A stretch of DNA of 64,000 nt, taken from the NCBI GenBank assembly GCA_027339745.1, contig DAHWNW010000001.1, positions 299,188-363,187 on the forward strand, written 5' to 3'. Both the position numbers and the translations under genes were made by a program. This DNA comes from Nitrososphaerota archaeon. GTDB lineage: Archaea > Thermoproteota > Nitrososphaeria > Nitrososphaerales > Gagatemarchaeaceae. The notes below the pieces were generated by a model that saw only the letters and a program-made list of their open reading frames with translations, was not told where the DNA came from and made no database searches. Each line of letters begins with the position of its first letter. The stretch's first letter is position 1. Below, piece by piece: positions 41,519 to 49,788 of the stretch.

Positions 41519-43366
41519 CTATCTTACACTGCGGCGGTGGCGAGTTCGTGCGCTAAGGGCGACCACGTCGAAGAGTATCTTCCTAGAGTTGATCGTCACC
41601 CCCCGGGCGTAGAATCTATCTTCGATGGCGAGGTTCCTGAGGTCATATCCGCCCTTCTCGTGGAAGTCGTACCTCTCGAAGGAAAGGGAATCTGACAAAT
41701 AGGTCTCGAGTAGCGCCGGGTCAGGGTCCACGACGACCTTCGGAGGGATTGGCTCTTTCTTAGAAGCGAGGAGAAGGTCGTTCAGAGATCCACACGCAGC
41801 CCCGTAGTTCTTCCAGGCCTCCTCCACGAACCGCGGGAAGATGCCGTTGGCGGACATCTTCGCCTTGAAGGAGCCGTCCGCGTCTTCGGAGTACATCTTC
41901 AGGAGATGTGCCTTGATGTTGAGCTCGCTGGACCTGTCCATCCTGTAAAGGAACTGCTGGGCAGAGCGCTCGTAGTCAACTTTGTAGGCATGGTTGAGCG
42001 AGTCCCCGAAGGCCCCGGAAGCTAAGAAGAACCCAGCCATTTCGTAGTCGTTCATGACGAGCGCGTCTGAGATTAGGTGCGCGAAGTCTGGGTCGTAGGG
42101 GATTTCGCTCATCAGCGAGCCCTTCCGGGTGATGCCCCGCGGGCTGAGCCTTATCGCTCCTATGCTCGCCAGCCAGTCCTCCGCGAACCCTACCTCCTTG
42201 TGGTTCACCCTCGACATGAACTCTAGACTGGAGAGGTCAAGGCCGTACTTGGCCATAAGGAGGACAAGGTCGAAAGGGGTCTCCGTCTCGAGGTCCTTGT
42301 GGACAGGGGCCGGATCAATCCTCTTCGGGACCGGCGTGCTGGTGAGTATGACCGCCCGGCCCGGCTTGAACCGGCCGACCCTCCCCATCATCTGGAGGAG
42401 CGAATTGTTGTCTAGCTTGCCGTATTTGAGTGTCTTCTGGCCCAAGTTGTCCTTGCTGCTGATGACGTCGTTGAATATCAGTACGTTGTCCAGGTATATG
42501 TTCACTGACGAGGCGATGACGTTGGTGGCGAAGACTTTCAGACTCCTTTCTCGTTCCGCCCTCCGCTGGATCTTGTTCACCTCAGAGCCATCCAGCCCCC
42601 CGTGGATGTACACCCCCCCGTAGCTTCCCGCATACTTCTCTACGAGCCGCCTCGTGGGGAGGAAGACCAGCCAGGATTCGTCTTTGGGTTGCGCGTACAA
42701 GTATCTTGAGAGGGTGTCGAACATGGCGTCGAGGTTGCGGACCTGCTCCACTTCGAGGCTCACCTGGTACCTCTTACCACTGACAGAGTGAAGCTTAGAG
42801 ATTCCAAGGAAGCGCAGGAATTCCTTTGGATCGATGGTCGCGCTCATCACCCTGAACAGGTTCTTCGCCTCATGTTCTCCCTTCTTCGCCAAGGACATGC
42901 AGAGCTCCAGTTGTGAGGTCATCTGATGACTTTCGTCGAAGTAAATCGAGGTATCTGTGACGGAGCGGTCTGCCAACATCCTGATGAGGACGCCATCGGT
43001 GACGATCTTGATCATCCCGCCTACGTTGACCTTCGTGTCCTTCGTAATGACAGCCAGGTGCTCCTTGACCTCTGGGTGCAAGGCCTCCAGAGAGTAGTAG
43101 AGAGCGTTGCACGACGCTCTCGACGGCTCCCTGACGATGACCTGCCGAGACCTCCCCGACCTCTCGAATTCGTGGATTGGGACCACGGTGCTCTTTCCTG
43201 TCCCAACCTCCCCCAGGAGGACGAAGTGGTCAGAGAAGTCGATCGAATCGAGAACTGAGAAGATTGGGAGGTCCGGCGCTGCCTTTGGGCGCGGGGGGCT
43301 GCCACTCCCGTCAGATTCTTCCAGGACGACGTGCTCGAAGGTGTCGTCCTCGCCAGACTCGTTCAA
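41519..43366 (-). CDS. SF2 DEAH-type helicase
   Basis: 615 aa from TTG 43366. Motif I VLLGEVGTGKSTVVP, Ia VIVREPSRASC, Ib VTDGVLIRML, motif II YFDESH (DESH instead of DEAH), motif III RVMSATID, IV LVFLPTRRLVE, V VFATNVIASSVNI, VI QMMGRVGRFKPGRAV. The order and the T-D-G and G-R-x-G-R motifs place it near the DEAH/HrpA/NS3-type RNA helicases rather than Ski2. The C-terminal 200 residues are unassigned but helical. DEAH helicases of this type are uncommon in archaea. Preceded by a TATA-like TTTTAACAT at about 43400. Confidence 0.88.
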   Translation of the reverse strand: MNESGEDDTFEHVVLEESDGSGSPPRPKAAPDLPIFSVLDSIDFSDHFVLLGEVGTGKSTVVPIHEFERSGRSRQVIVREPSRASCNALYYSLEALHPEVKEHLAVITKDTKVNVGGMIKIVTDGVLIRMLADRSVTDTSIYFDESHQMTSQLELCMSLAKKGEHEAKNLFRVMSATIDPKEFLRFLGISKLHSVSGKRYQVSLEVEQVRNLDAMFDTLSRYLYAQPKDESWLVFLPTRRLVEKYAGSYGGVYIHGGLDGSEVNKIQRRAERERSLKVFATNVIASSVNIYLDNVLIFNDVISSKDNLGQKTLKYGKLDNNSLLQMMGRVGRFKPGRAVILTSTPVPKRIDPAPVHKDLETETPFDLVLLMAKYGLDLSSLEFMSRVNHKEVGFAEDWLASIGAIRLSPRGITRKGSLMSEIPYDPDFAHLISDALVMNDYEMAGFFLASGAFGDSLNHAYKVDYERSAQQFLYRMDRSSELNIKAHLLKMYSEDADGSFKAKMSANGIFPRFVEEAWKNYGAACGSLNDLLLASKKEPIPPKVVVDPDPALLETYLSDSLSFERYDFHEKGGYDLRNLAIEDRFYARGVTINSRKILFDVVALSARTRHRRSVR

Positions 43367-44273
43367 GACGCCTCTGGAGGAGAGCCCGCGTTGGGACCGA
43401 TTTTAACATAGGGCACGCGTTGCCTGCTGATACATCGCCTCATGCGCGGAGGGCCTTCGCAGGTCGCACCTTGACCGGGTCTGGCCGCGTCGAGCGTGCT
43501 CGCGGTTAGGTAGAGTTGACTCCCTTCAGGCCTTCGTGAAGGCCGACGTCAGGGTGCGGGGTTCCTCGGATATGGCCGTTCGCAGGGCGCACCGGCGTGG
43601 AGGACAATCAGTTTGTCCGTTCCCCCAGTACACATCATGACCAGAGGAAGAGCCATTTGGGAAGTCAAGGGAGGGAAACTCACGGAGAAACGGCTCATGG
43701 AAAGCGGGCGCTCCCACGTGACCCCCTCGCATGCGTGGAGGTAGGGGGGTAACGACGTAAGCTCGGTCCGGAAGAGCCTTCCACCGCATCGACCATAGAC
43801 CAAGGCACATCGAGGCCTCATTTGAAAGTAACAGGATAACGCAGAGGGTAACGTCCCTTACGTCTGCATGAGACGCCGCAAAGGATGATGGGTACAGCAA
43901 GGGATAATGGTGTCATCGACCAACCAGAGAAGGACGAGGTCGAAGACATCCCCAACCCCGAGACACGAGGGAGTAGCAACTCATCGCGCAACGATGCAGG
44001 CGTTCGGGAAGGGTTCGGGCCCGTACTCGCAACCCCGCCCTGCAATGGCAAAAGACAGGCGTGACGAGCAGTCAGTTACGCCAAACCAGGCAGGCTCACA
44101 AGCAGAACTGGCGGGTCTTAGCTCAATGACGGAGCCTTCGCGCTCCTGTTTCCACGATTGGCATAGAACCCTTCATGTAAGAGGAGCTTGGTGAACGAGC
44201 AGAGACGCGAAGAGGCAGTTTCCGCCCACCATGGCGATTTCGATGAAGCGTAGCCTGATCTGACGGTAGTGAC
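43367..44273. other. 907-bp region, no intact gene
   Basis: Six-frame reading gives only short frames without recognisable motifs or codon bias. G+C is near the window average, so an AT-rich insert is not the explanation; the most likely reading is decayed coding sequence between the helicase and the cation-efflux-like gene. I see no repeat, tRNA or convincing RNA fold in it. Confidence 0.35.
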
Positions 44274-45032
44274 TCACGGCTGGCGTGGGTTGACCACGGA
44301 GGGGTACCCAACCATCCCAATCTCCCGATATGACTCAACTCCTTCTCTCGCTACAAACACGAGTATCACCGCGGTGGCGAGGTAATCAGCCCACCACAAC
44401 CCGAAGTAGAACTCCGCGATTAGGCCGGCGAGTAGAGCCAACGACATGAAGAAACAAGTCGCCGAAGCAACGGCGTCGACGGAGAGCGGGAGACATCTTG
44501 TCTCCCGCCCAATCGTTCTCTTCTCCAGCCAAAGGTACGGCATGACAAGGACCGCTCCGACGGCGATGGCCATTCCTAACAATGTGCCTTCTGGCCTGAA
44601 GCCTGACATGTACGAGTAGACCGCGCCGACGCTGACCGTCGGCACCAAGGCGAAGAGCATGACGGTGGCTGCCAGGGCTGTCCTTCTTCCCAACCCGGCT
44701 GAACCGGCGACGTCTCCGTTGAGATGGCTGAATACTACGATCGCTGACAAAAGTTCGACCACGCTGTCACCCCCAAACGCGAGGAGCGCGAAGCTCCCTG
44801 AGACGGCGCCAATGACAATAGAGCCTGATATCTCGGCTGTCATCCAAAGCGAGCCAAGGTATTCGATGGAGATGGCCCTCCTGAGCCTCCCCTTCCTCCA
44901 TTCCACATGGCTCTCCGGACAGCAGCATCCGACGCAATTAGAACACTGCTCTGGCGCGGAGCAGGTCTCGCATGAACTCTCACTGCATCCGCATGAGCTG
45001 CATGAGGTAGCAGAAGCCTCCGAAGTGAGCAA
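44274..45032 (-). CDS. CDF-like transmembrane protein with Cys-rich N-terminus
   Basis: 252 aa from TTG 45032. Residues 10-45 are Cys-rich (ATSCSSCGCSESSCETC, then EQCSNCVGCC), about ten cysteines in 35 residues in C-x2-C and C-x-C spacing. Then five or six transmembrane helices: SLWMTAEISGSIVIGAVSG, LLSAIVVFS, VMLFALVPTVSVGAVYSYM, VGAVLVMPYLWLE, SVDAVASATCFFMSLALLAGL and WADYLATAVILVF. The D-S-V and S-x-D-A-x-A-S-x-x-C motifs and W-W-A-D-Y match cation-diffusion-facilitator helices 2 and 5. Metal-binding Asp/His pairs are partly replaced; metals such as Cd, Zn or Cu are candidates. Confidence 0.8.
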   Translation of the reverse strand: MLTSEASATSCSSCGCSESSCETCSAPEQCSNCVGCCCPESHVEWRKGRLRRAISIEYLGSLWMTAEISGSIVIGAVSGSFALLAFGGDSVVELLSAIVVFSHLNGDVAGSAGLGRRTALAATVMLFALVPTVSVGAVYSYMSGFRPEGTLLGMAIAVGAVLVMPYLWLEKRTIGRETRCLPLSVDAVASATCFFMSLALLAGLIAEFYFGLWWADYLATAVILVFVAREGVESYREIGMVGYPSVVNPRQP

Positions 45033-45360
45033 CTGCCAGGAGACCGGGAGCCGTGGCTTATCAATCTGGTTCCGGGTCAGGGCGGCGAGCTCTGAAAGTG
45101 ATTGGACCTGATTGTCGTGTGAGTCGGATACTGTCGAACGCGGCTCTCGGAGGGAGAATGGCGAGAAATGTCAGACTGGGCAGGTGAGGGAAGGACGGCA
45201 CGGAGAAAAGGTCGTTAACAGAAGGATAGCCGATGCGGGCAAGAGAGATGCCCCATAGGCGTCTGGTACCATCTCCAGCCTCGGAAGGGGACCGAAGCGC
45301 TGATAGACGACGAAGATGGAGTCAAGAAGCGACAGAATGACGCATGCCTACCAGCATGAA

Positions 45361-45515
45361 GGAGAGTTTCAGAGTGGCAGGACGCGGAGGCAATTAAGGG
45401 CGCGGGAGTCACGGAAGGGCTGACGGTCGCCGACCTCGGATGCGGGCAGGATCCTTCACCATGCCTATGACGTCGATGGTACGAACGAGCGGGAGGGTTC
45501 AGGTAGACCACCGTC
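45361..45515 (+). pseudogene. Fragment of a SAM-dependent methyltransferase
   Basis: Plus-strand reading SEWQDAEAIKGAGVTEGLTV then ADLGCG gives the class I methyltransferase motif I (V-x-D-x-G-C-G). The frame then breaks, and the continuation in another frame, GSFTMPMTSMVRTSGRVQVDH, matches the expected next helix and strand (G-x-F-T-x-P, then S-G-R-V). Nothing downstream continues, so only about 50 codons of a former gene remain. Confidence 0.6.
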
Positions 45516-45688
45516 TGGAAGCGGGGCCGTACCACTCGGGGTCGTAGCCAGACGGACGTCCACTTGGTTTCGAGATCCTATCGCTGATAAGGACACCTAG
45601 CGTGTTTCTAAGCGTGGTCGAACTTTAGCTTCCTGGGTCAGTGGCCACCCCTTTACTAATGGATGCGGAGACGGCATACCTCGGACGA

Positions 45689-45720
45689 GACTCGGACCTG
45701 CAGGTGCGGGCCTAAGCACT
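45689..45720. repeat. Left copy of 32-nt direct repeat flanking vapBC
   Basis: GACTCGGACCTGCAGGTGCG followed by GGCCTAAGCACT; the right copy at 46497-46528 differs at two positions. The core ACCTGCAGGT is a perfect palindrome in this copy. The pair brackets the vapBC cassette. Confidence 0.8.
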
Positions 45721-45754
45721 TTCAGAAATCTATCCAGCCCCACTCTAGGAGCAG

Positions 45755-46162
45755 CTAGCTACCGACTCGCTCGACTTTCAGATCCTTAACACGGTCGAAC
45801 TCTACATCGCTTCCTGTGAGGAGCGTTCCCCTGCGCAGGAGAGCTGTTGAAGCAGCGAAGGCGTCGGCGAGGGAGAGGGCGTTGTCCGCCTTTATCGCCG
45901 CAGCTTCCCTCCACAGAGGAGAGTTGTCAGTGACGGGCACGATCTTGACCCCGAAACTCCTCAGGTTCCTCTCCTTCTCCTCAGCCGTAGTCTTGCTGAT
46001 TCTTCGCAGGATGTAGTGGAACTCGGCTAGGTTGACGATGTTCAGGAAGCCTTTCGCCTCTCCCCTGGATATTTGTTCCAGATAGGATTCAACCCTGTCC
46101 GACCCACCCTCCCCCAGGTAGAAAACCAGCAAAGCCTGAGTGTCTAAGACGATGGAGCGCAA
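45755..46162 (-). CDS. vapC: VapC-like PIN-domain toxin
   Basis: 135 aa. PIN fold with metal-binding acids: IVLDTQALLVFYL (Asp6), FLNIVNLAEFHYIL (Glu), LSLADAFAASTALL (Asp-Asp position) and LLTGSDVEFDRV (last Asp). VapC toxins cleave tRNA or rRNA. Starts directly after the vapB stop (1-bp spacing). The whole vapBC pair lies inside a 32-nt direct repeat pair. Confidence 0.93.
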   Translation of the reverse strand: MRSIVLDTQALLVFYLGEGGSDRVESYLEQISRGEAKGFLNIVNLAEFHYILRRISKTTAEEKERNLRSFGVKIVPVTDNSPLWREAAAIKADNALSLADAFAASTALLRRGTLLTGSDVEFDRVKDLKVERVGS

Positions 46163-46429
46163 CTATCTGTCCCCACCTCCTTCCAAGAGCCCCTTCTCTC
46201 TGGTGGACTCGGCCCTTCTGACATCCCCCATGACTTCCTTCGATGATTTGCCCTTGAAGGCGGACCTCAGGGATCCCTTCTCCATCGACGGACTGGGCAG
46301 TGGTTTCAACAAGACCCCTTCTTCGGTATCCTCGACGAGCGCCTTCCTGCCGATACCATGCCTTTCGCGCATTTTCTTGGGTATCGTCGCCTGGCCTTTC
46401 CTCGTCACCGTAACGACTGCTTCGGCCAT
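46163..46429 (-). CDS. vapB: VapB-like AbrB-type antitoxin
   Basis: 88 aa. N-terminal swapped-hairpin AbrB domain: AVVTVTRKGQATIPKKMRER, then HGIGRKALVEDTEEGVLL. The C-terminal 40 residues (SAFKGKSSKEVMGDVRRAES) would cover the toxin's active site. Translationally coupled to vapC. ATG 46429 is essentially at the predicted transcript start of the promoter whose TATA region is a perfect inverted repeat (46445-46459). Confidence 0.92.
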   Translation of the reverse strand: MAEAVVTVTRKGQATIPKKMRERHGIGRKALVEDTEEGVLLKPLPSPSMEKGSLRSAFKGKSSKEVMGDVRRAESTREKGLLEGGGDR

Positions 46430-46444
46430 GGGTAATGATTCTAG

Positions 46445-46459
46445 TTAAGTAATACTTAA
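46445..46459 (-). promoter_or_regulatory. vapBC promoter/operator palindrome
   Basis: TTAAGTA-A-TACTTAA is a perfect 7-bp inverted repeat with one central base, and doubles as the TATA box: its centre is about 25 nt from vapB ATG, predicting a leaderless mRNA. A VapBC complex bound here would block TBP, a direct autorepression design. Confidence 0.65.
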
Positions 46460-46496
46460 GGACTCGGTAATATTGCCTCCGTCATCTGGCAGCATT

Positions 46497-46528
46497 GATT
46501 CGGACCTGCAGATGCGGGCCTAAGCACT
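46497..46528. repeat. Right copy of 32-nt direct repeat flanking vapBC
   Basis: GATTCGGACCTGCAGATGCG followed by GGCCTAAGCACT, in the same orientation as the left copy at 45689 and with two mismatches. Copy-to-copy distance is 808 bp. Outside the repeats the flanking sequences are unrelated. Confidence 0.8.
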
Positions 46529-46639
46529 CTCTCGAAGATGTCAGGCTTCTACCTTTGCCTAACTCAACAATCTTTCGCCATTCAACATTGTGCCGATAGT
46601 CACGAACGACCCCTGAAGGCGTCCTCTTCAAAGTGGGGT

Positions 46640-47140
46640 CTACTTCGCCCTTGACCTCAGTATTGAAGGCAGCCTGGGAGGCACGCCTTTGATGGGAGGT
46701 CCGATTCGAGCGAGCAGGTTGATGACCGTGCGCAATTCCTGATCTGTAAGTGATTCCATTTGGCTGTTGAAAAGCGTACGGCACGATTCCTGCCATCTCT
46801 TCACTAGGTCTCGCCCCCTCGGAGTTATCTGGAGATTAACTATACGGCGATCTTCGGGCGCGTTATGGCTTCTCTTGATGAGCCCGGCCTTCTCCAAGTG
46901 GTTGAGGGTCCCAGTGACAGTTCCAGGAGTCACCTCCAGGCTCCGGGCGACTGCTGTGGGAGTAATGTTTCCTCCTTCTGAGCTAAGGACGACAAGGAGG
47001 CTGATCTGTGCTGATGTGACGCCCGCTTCCACTGTGTTGTCAGCGATGGCGGTGAAGATCGGCCAAGCCGCTCCCAGAAGTGCGGCCCAGGTTTCAAATG
47101 TGAGATCACTCCTCGCACGGTTCTGTCTGCTTGAAGCCAA
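46640..47140 (-). CDS. MarR-family transcriptional regulator
   Basis: 166 aa from TTG 47140. Winged helix at about 45-110: ISLLVVLSSEGGNITPTAVA, RSLEVTPGTVTGTLNHLEKA, GLIKRSHNAPEDRRIVNLQI with the D-R-R wing. Flanking helices dimerise. Divergent from the VOC-family gene at 47263 with an operator-like repeat in between, so that gene is the likely target. Ligand unknown, typically phenolic or oxidative compounds. Confidence 0.92.
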   Translation of the reverse strand: MASSRQNRARSDLTFETWAALLGAAWPIFTAIADNTVEAGVTSAQISLLVVLSSEGGNITPTAVARSLEVTPGTVTGTLNHLEKAGLIKRSHNAPEDRRIVNLQITPRGRDLVKRWQESCRTLFNSQMESLTDQELRTVINLLARIGPPIKGVPPRLPSILRSRAK

Positions 47141-47185
47141 TCGCTTGTTCTCGTTCCCTGAGTGTCATCATGCTTTAAGAAGGCG

Positions 47186-47216
47186 TGATATTTGGTGACC
47201 ATAATATTTGGCATCA
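47186..47216 (+). promoter_or_regulatory. Operator-like repeat between marR-type gene and VOC gene
   Basis: Direct repeat ATATTTGG at 47188-47195 and 47204-47211, enclosed by TGAT (47186) and ATCA (47213), with a small palindrome GGT-G-ACC (47194-47200). It is placed between the TATA-like TTTTAAAA (47224-47231) of the VOC gene and the TTAAAG element of the regulator gene, a usual place for MarR binding. Confidence 0.5.
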
Positions 47217-47262
47217 GAAAGAGTTTTAAAATCATGCGCGGGAGCAAGAATTACGTGAAACA

Positions 47263-47691
47263 TTGCTAAAGACCACACCATTCCTCCTGTTCGACGGAAA
47301 CTGCGCGGAAGCAATGACATTCTACCAAGAGTGCTTTGGAGGTGAACTGAGACTGACAAAACTTGCCGACACGCCGATGAAAAACACGATTCCCCCTGAG
47401 AAGCACTACAGAATCATCAATGCATATCTCAAGAGCGGGCTCGTCGAGATATCAGCCACCGACTGGATGGCGGCCCCTCAGTACGAGCCATTGCTAGGAG
47501 AGATGTATGCGGTGTTTGTCACCGGCAAGTACGACGAGGTGAAAGAAGTATTTGATAAGCTCGCAGTGGGAGCGGAAAAAGACAGGTTCCAGGAAATTCA
47601 CGAGATGCCGTTCGGGATGTACGGACAGATGTACGACAAATTCCACAGGCTTTGGATATTTGTGGCGGACGAGAAGGGTCCTTCCCCCTGA
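47263..47691 (+). CDS. VOC-family (PhnB/glyoxalase-like) protein
   Basis: 142 aa from TTG 47263. Fold marker PFLLFDGNCAEAMTFYQECF near the N-terminus, then GGELRLTKLADTPM, GLVEISATDWM and the second half with GEMYAVFVTGKYDEVKEVFD and GMYGQMYDKFHRLWIFV. This is the PhnB/3-demethylubiquinone-methyltransferase-like branch of the vicinal-oxygen-chelate superfamily; members act in antibiotic resistance, lyase or isomerase reactions. Controlled presumably by the divergent MarR-type regulator. Confidence 0.88.
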   Translation: MLKTTPFLLFDGNCAEAMTFYQECFGGELRLTKLADTPMKNTIPPEKHYRIINAYLKSGLVEISATDWMAAPQYEPLLGEMYAVFVTGKYDEVKEVFDKLAVGAEKDRFQEIHEMPFGMYGQMYDKFHRLWIFVADEKGPSP

Positions 47692-47886
47692 CAGACTGAG
47701 CCCAGTCAATACGCTTCTAAGGATCCGGAGCAGATCCAGTGTCTGGGAGCTTCTTCCCTTGTATGCCTTGGGGGTTGGGCAAAGCAGCGTACGGTTCGCA
47801 CGAATAAGTGCATATCAGGGCAGATGAAGGCAACTAAGGTTGGAACAGTCTCTTTTTACCAAACGAAGTTCATTACGTGCTTGAAT

Positions 47887-47898
47887 TGCCCCGGCCGG
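47887..47898. repeat. 12-mer TGCCCCGGCCGG, left copy
   Basis: Identical to 61677-61688. This copy is 16 bp upstream of the recombinase ATG and is followed by ATGTAGCCTGG, which resembles a tRNA D-arm. Together the two copies may mark the ends of an integrated element of about 13.8 kb. A 12-nt match alone is weak evidence. Confidence 0.3.
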
Positions 47899-47913
47899 AT
47901 GTAGCCTGGAGCG

Positions 47914-49275
47914 ATGGCCAAGCCCAGGCTCGAAAGGTACCCTTCGTTAAAAGCCGCCGGCCCCCTCTACTGCATGACCCCGGACGACATCCACGACTAT
48001 CCTTACCAGCTGAGGAACGCGGAGAGCAGGCTGGAGCGCGACGCCAAAGTCCGCCCGCGGGACAAGAAGCTGATACAGGCGTTCATGAGGCAGGTGAAGG
48101 CCCAGGGGGTCTCAGTCGGGCGCCAGGCCAAGTACGTCAACACCCTGACGACCGTCGCCCACCACATGAGGGTCCCCTTCCGCAGGGCGAAGAGGAGGGA
48201 CATCGAGGACCTGATGACCCGGCTGGCGGACCACGAGTTCACGAAGAGGAACTGGGACGGGACCGAGAACAGGCGCCACTACTCCGCCGAGACCATGGCA
48301 GACTTCAAGATCATGGTCAAGCGGTTCATGAAGTTCGTCAGGTATGGCGACACCGACAAGGACACCCCCTACCCCGAGGAGGTGAGGTGGCTCAGGAAGA
48401 CCATCAAGGCGAGCGAGAGGCAGGAGCCGCTCTTCTTCACGGACGGGGAGGTCCACGCGCTGATCAAGGCTGCTTGCACGACGAGGGACAAGGCGCTGAT
48501 CTCTGTAGCGGCTGAACTCGGGGTGCGGGTCAGCGAACTGCTCCTCCTCAAGGTGGGGGACGTCCAGTTCGACGACGCCGGGGCCCTGGTGCATATTCGC
48601 AGGGGGAAGACCGGGGCCAGGACGCTGAGGCTCATCGCCTCCGTCGACCATCTCGCGCGGTACCTCGAGACGCACCGGTTCCGGGGCGACCCTAACGCCC
48701 CTCTCTGGCTGACCCTGAGCCTGAACCACCTCGACGAGTCCCTTGGGTGGAAGGCGTGCGCCGCGATGCTCAAGGACGTCGCGAGGAAGGCGGCCATCCA
48801 GAAGCCGAGGGTCCACATGTACATGTTCAGGCACGGGTCGGCGACGAGGAACCCGAAGTTCCTGACCGACTCCGAGCTCAGGCTGATGTATGGGTGGTCG
48901 ATGAGCTCCAGGACCCCGGCGACCTACATCCACCTTTCTGGCGGAGACCTGGACAGGAAGTACCAGGCGGTCTACTCCGGGAAGCCGGTGGAGCCGCCGA
49001 AGCCGGAGTTCGCCCCGGTCATCTGCCCGAGGTGCAAGGAGAAGGCGTCGCCGGGGATGGCGTACTGCCCGAAGTGCGCTACGCCGTTGGACCGGTCTGA
49101 GAGGGCGAAGATGGCCATTCAGGAGGAGAGCACCAGGAGGGAGGTATCTGAGCTCAGGGGACTGCTTGAGAAGTACCTTCACGATCCTGCCGCCAGGAAC
49201 GGTTCGGCGCCGGATGCTCCGGCCCCCGAGAGCCCCGAAGGGAAGAAGGAACCCGACGAGAGAGGACCACGTTGA
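47914..49275 (+). CDS. Tyrosine recombinase/integrase with C-terminal zinc ribbon
   Basis: 453 aa. SAM-like core-binding domain at about 50-150, catalytic domain at 170-345: ELGVRVSELLLLKVGD (Arg205), the box MYMFRHGSATRNP (Arg306, His307, with Tyr303 where XerD has His, as in many archaeal enzymes) and TPATYIHLSGGD (Tyr338 nucleophile). After the catalytic domain a zinc ribbon, ICPRCKEKASPG then AYCPKCATPLD (Cys371, 374, 385, 388), then a coiled coil. Catalyses site-specific integration or excision. It is the best marker of a mobile element in the window and is translationally coupled to a frameshifted DnaJ gene. Confidence 0.92.
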   Translation: MAKPRLERYPSLKAAGPLYCMTPDDIHDYPYQLRNAESRLERDAKVRPRDKKLIQAFMRQVKAQGVSVGRQAKYVNTLTTVAHHMRVPFRRAKRRDIEDLMTRLADHEFTKRNWDGTENRRHYSAETMADFKIMVKRFMKFVRYGDTDKDTPYPEEVRWLRKTIKASERQEPLFFTDGEVHALIKAACTTRDKALISVAAELGVRVSELLLLKVGDVQFDDAGALVHIRRGKTGARTLRLIASVDHLARYLETHRFRGDPNAPLWLTLSLNHLDESLGWKACAAMLKDVARKAAIQKPRVHMYMFRHGSATRNPKFLTDSELRLMYGWSMSSRTPATYIHLSGGDLDRKYQAVYSGKPVEPPKPEFAPVICPRCKEKASPGMAYCPKCATPLDRSERAKMAIQEESTRREVSELRGLLEKYLHDPAARNGSAPDAPAPESPEGKKEPDERGPR

Positions 49276-49732
49276 CGAGCTTCTACGAGGTCCTTGGGGT
49301 GCCCAGGACTGCTTCAAGAGACCAGATCAACGACGCATTCAGGGAGATCGCACTCCATACCATCCAGACAGGAACAAAGACGAGGACGCGAGCAGGAGGT
49401 TCGCAGGGACGAGCGAGGCATACGCCGTCCTGTCCGACCCGCAGAGAAGACGCCTGTATGACGTCCTGGGCCCGGACAAGTACGACGACCCGCTGGAGGT
49501 CCTCTTCTACAGGCTGAACCAGGAGGCGGGGAGGCGAGAAGAGGAGAGGGAGTACAGCGCCCGCGCCTCGGCGATGCAGTACGACGCCGCCTATTCTACG
49601 GGCATCCTCGTCTTCTTCCTCCTCGTGCTCGACTTTTTCATCCCTTCGTGGGTCTTGGGCCCATGGTTCTATGTGTTCAACGCCTTCCTCATACTCGCGA
49701 TAGCGGTCGGCGTTCGCGATTCCTTCAGATGA
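49272..49732 (+). pseudogene. DnaJ-domain membrane protein with internal frameshift
   Basis: Starts TTG 49272 overlapping the recombinase TGA by 4 bp. J-domain helices are in two frames: TSFYEVLGVPRTASRDQIND, AFREIAL in the first, and, after a net one-base loss near 49355, YHPDRNKDEDASRRFAGTSE, AYAVLSDPQRRRLYDVLG with the intact HPD motif in the second. The C-terminal part has a membrane span (ILVFFLLVLDFFIPSWVL) followed by another hydrophobic stretch. Either a recent single-base deletion, a sequencing or assembly error, or programmed frameshifting. No slippery heptamer is obvious. Confidence 0.75.
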
Positions 49733-49788
49733 GTTGACGACCGCATTCCGAATAGTTTCGCTCTGGCGTCCCCAGCTATGGGCGGTCC

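Larger units (their letters stand above)
45033..45754. other. 722-bp intergenic zone with relics
   Basis: No intact gene. It carries the methyltransferase relic described separately and the left copy of the 32-nt repeat that flanks the vapBC cassette. The remainder has short, motif-free frames. Decay plus cassette insertion explains what can be seen. Confidence 0.35.

Noticed and set aside
48112..49317. 401-codon frame antisense to the recombinase
   Set aside because: G+C-rich DNA produces long shadows; this frame is Pro/Arg/His-rich without motifs while the opposite strand has a complete recombinase.
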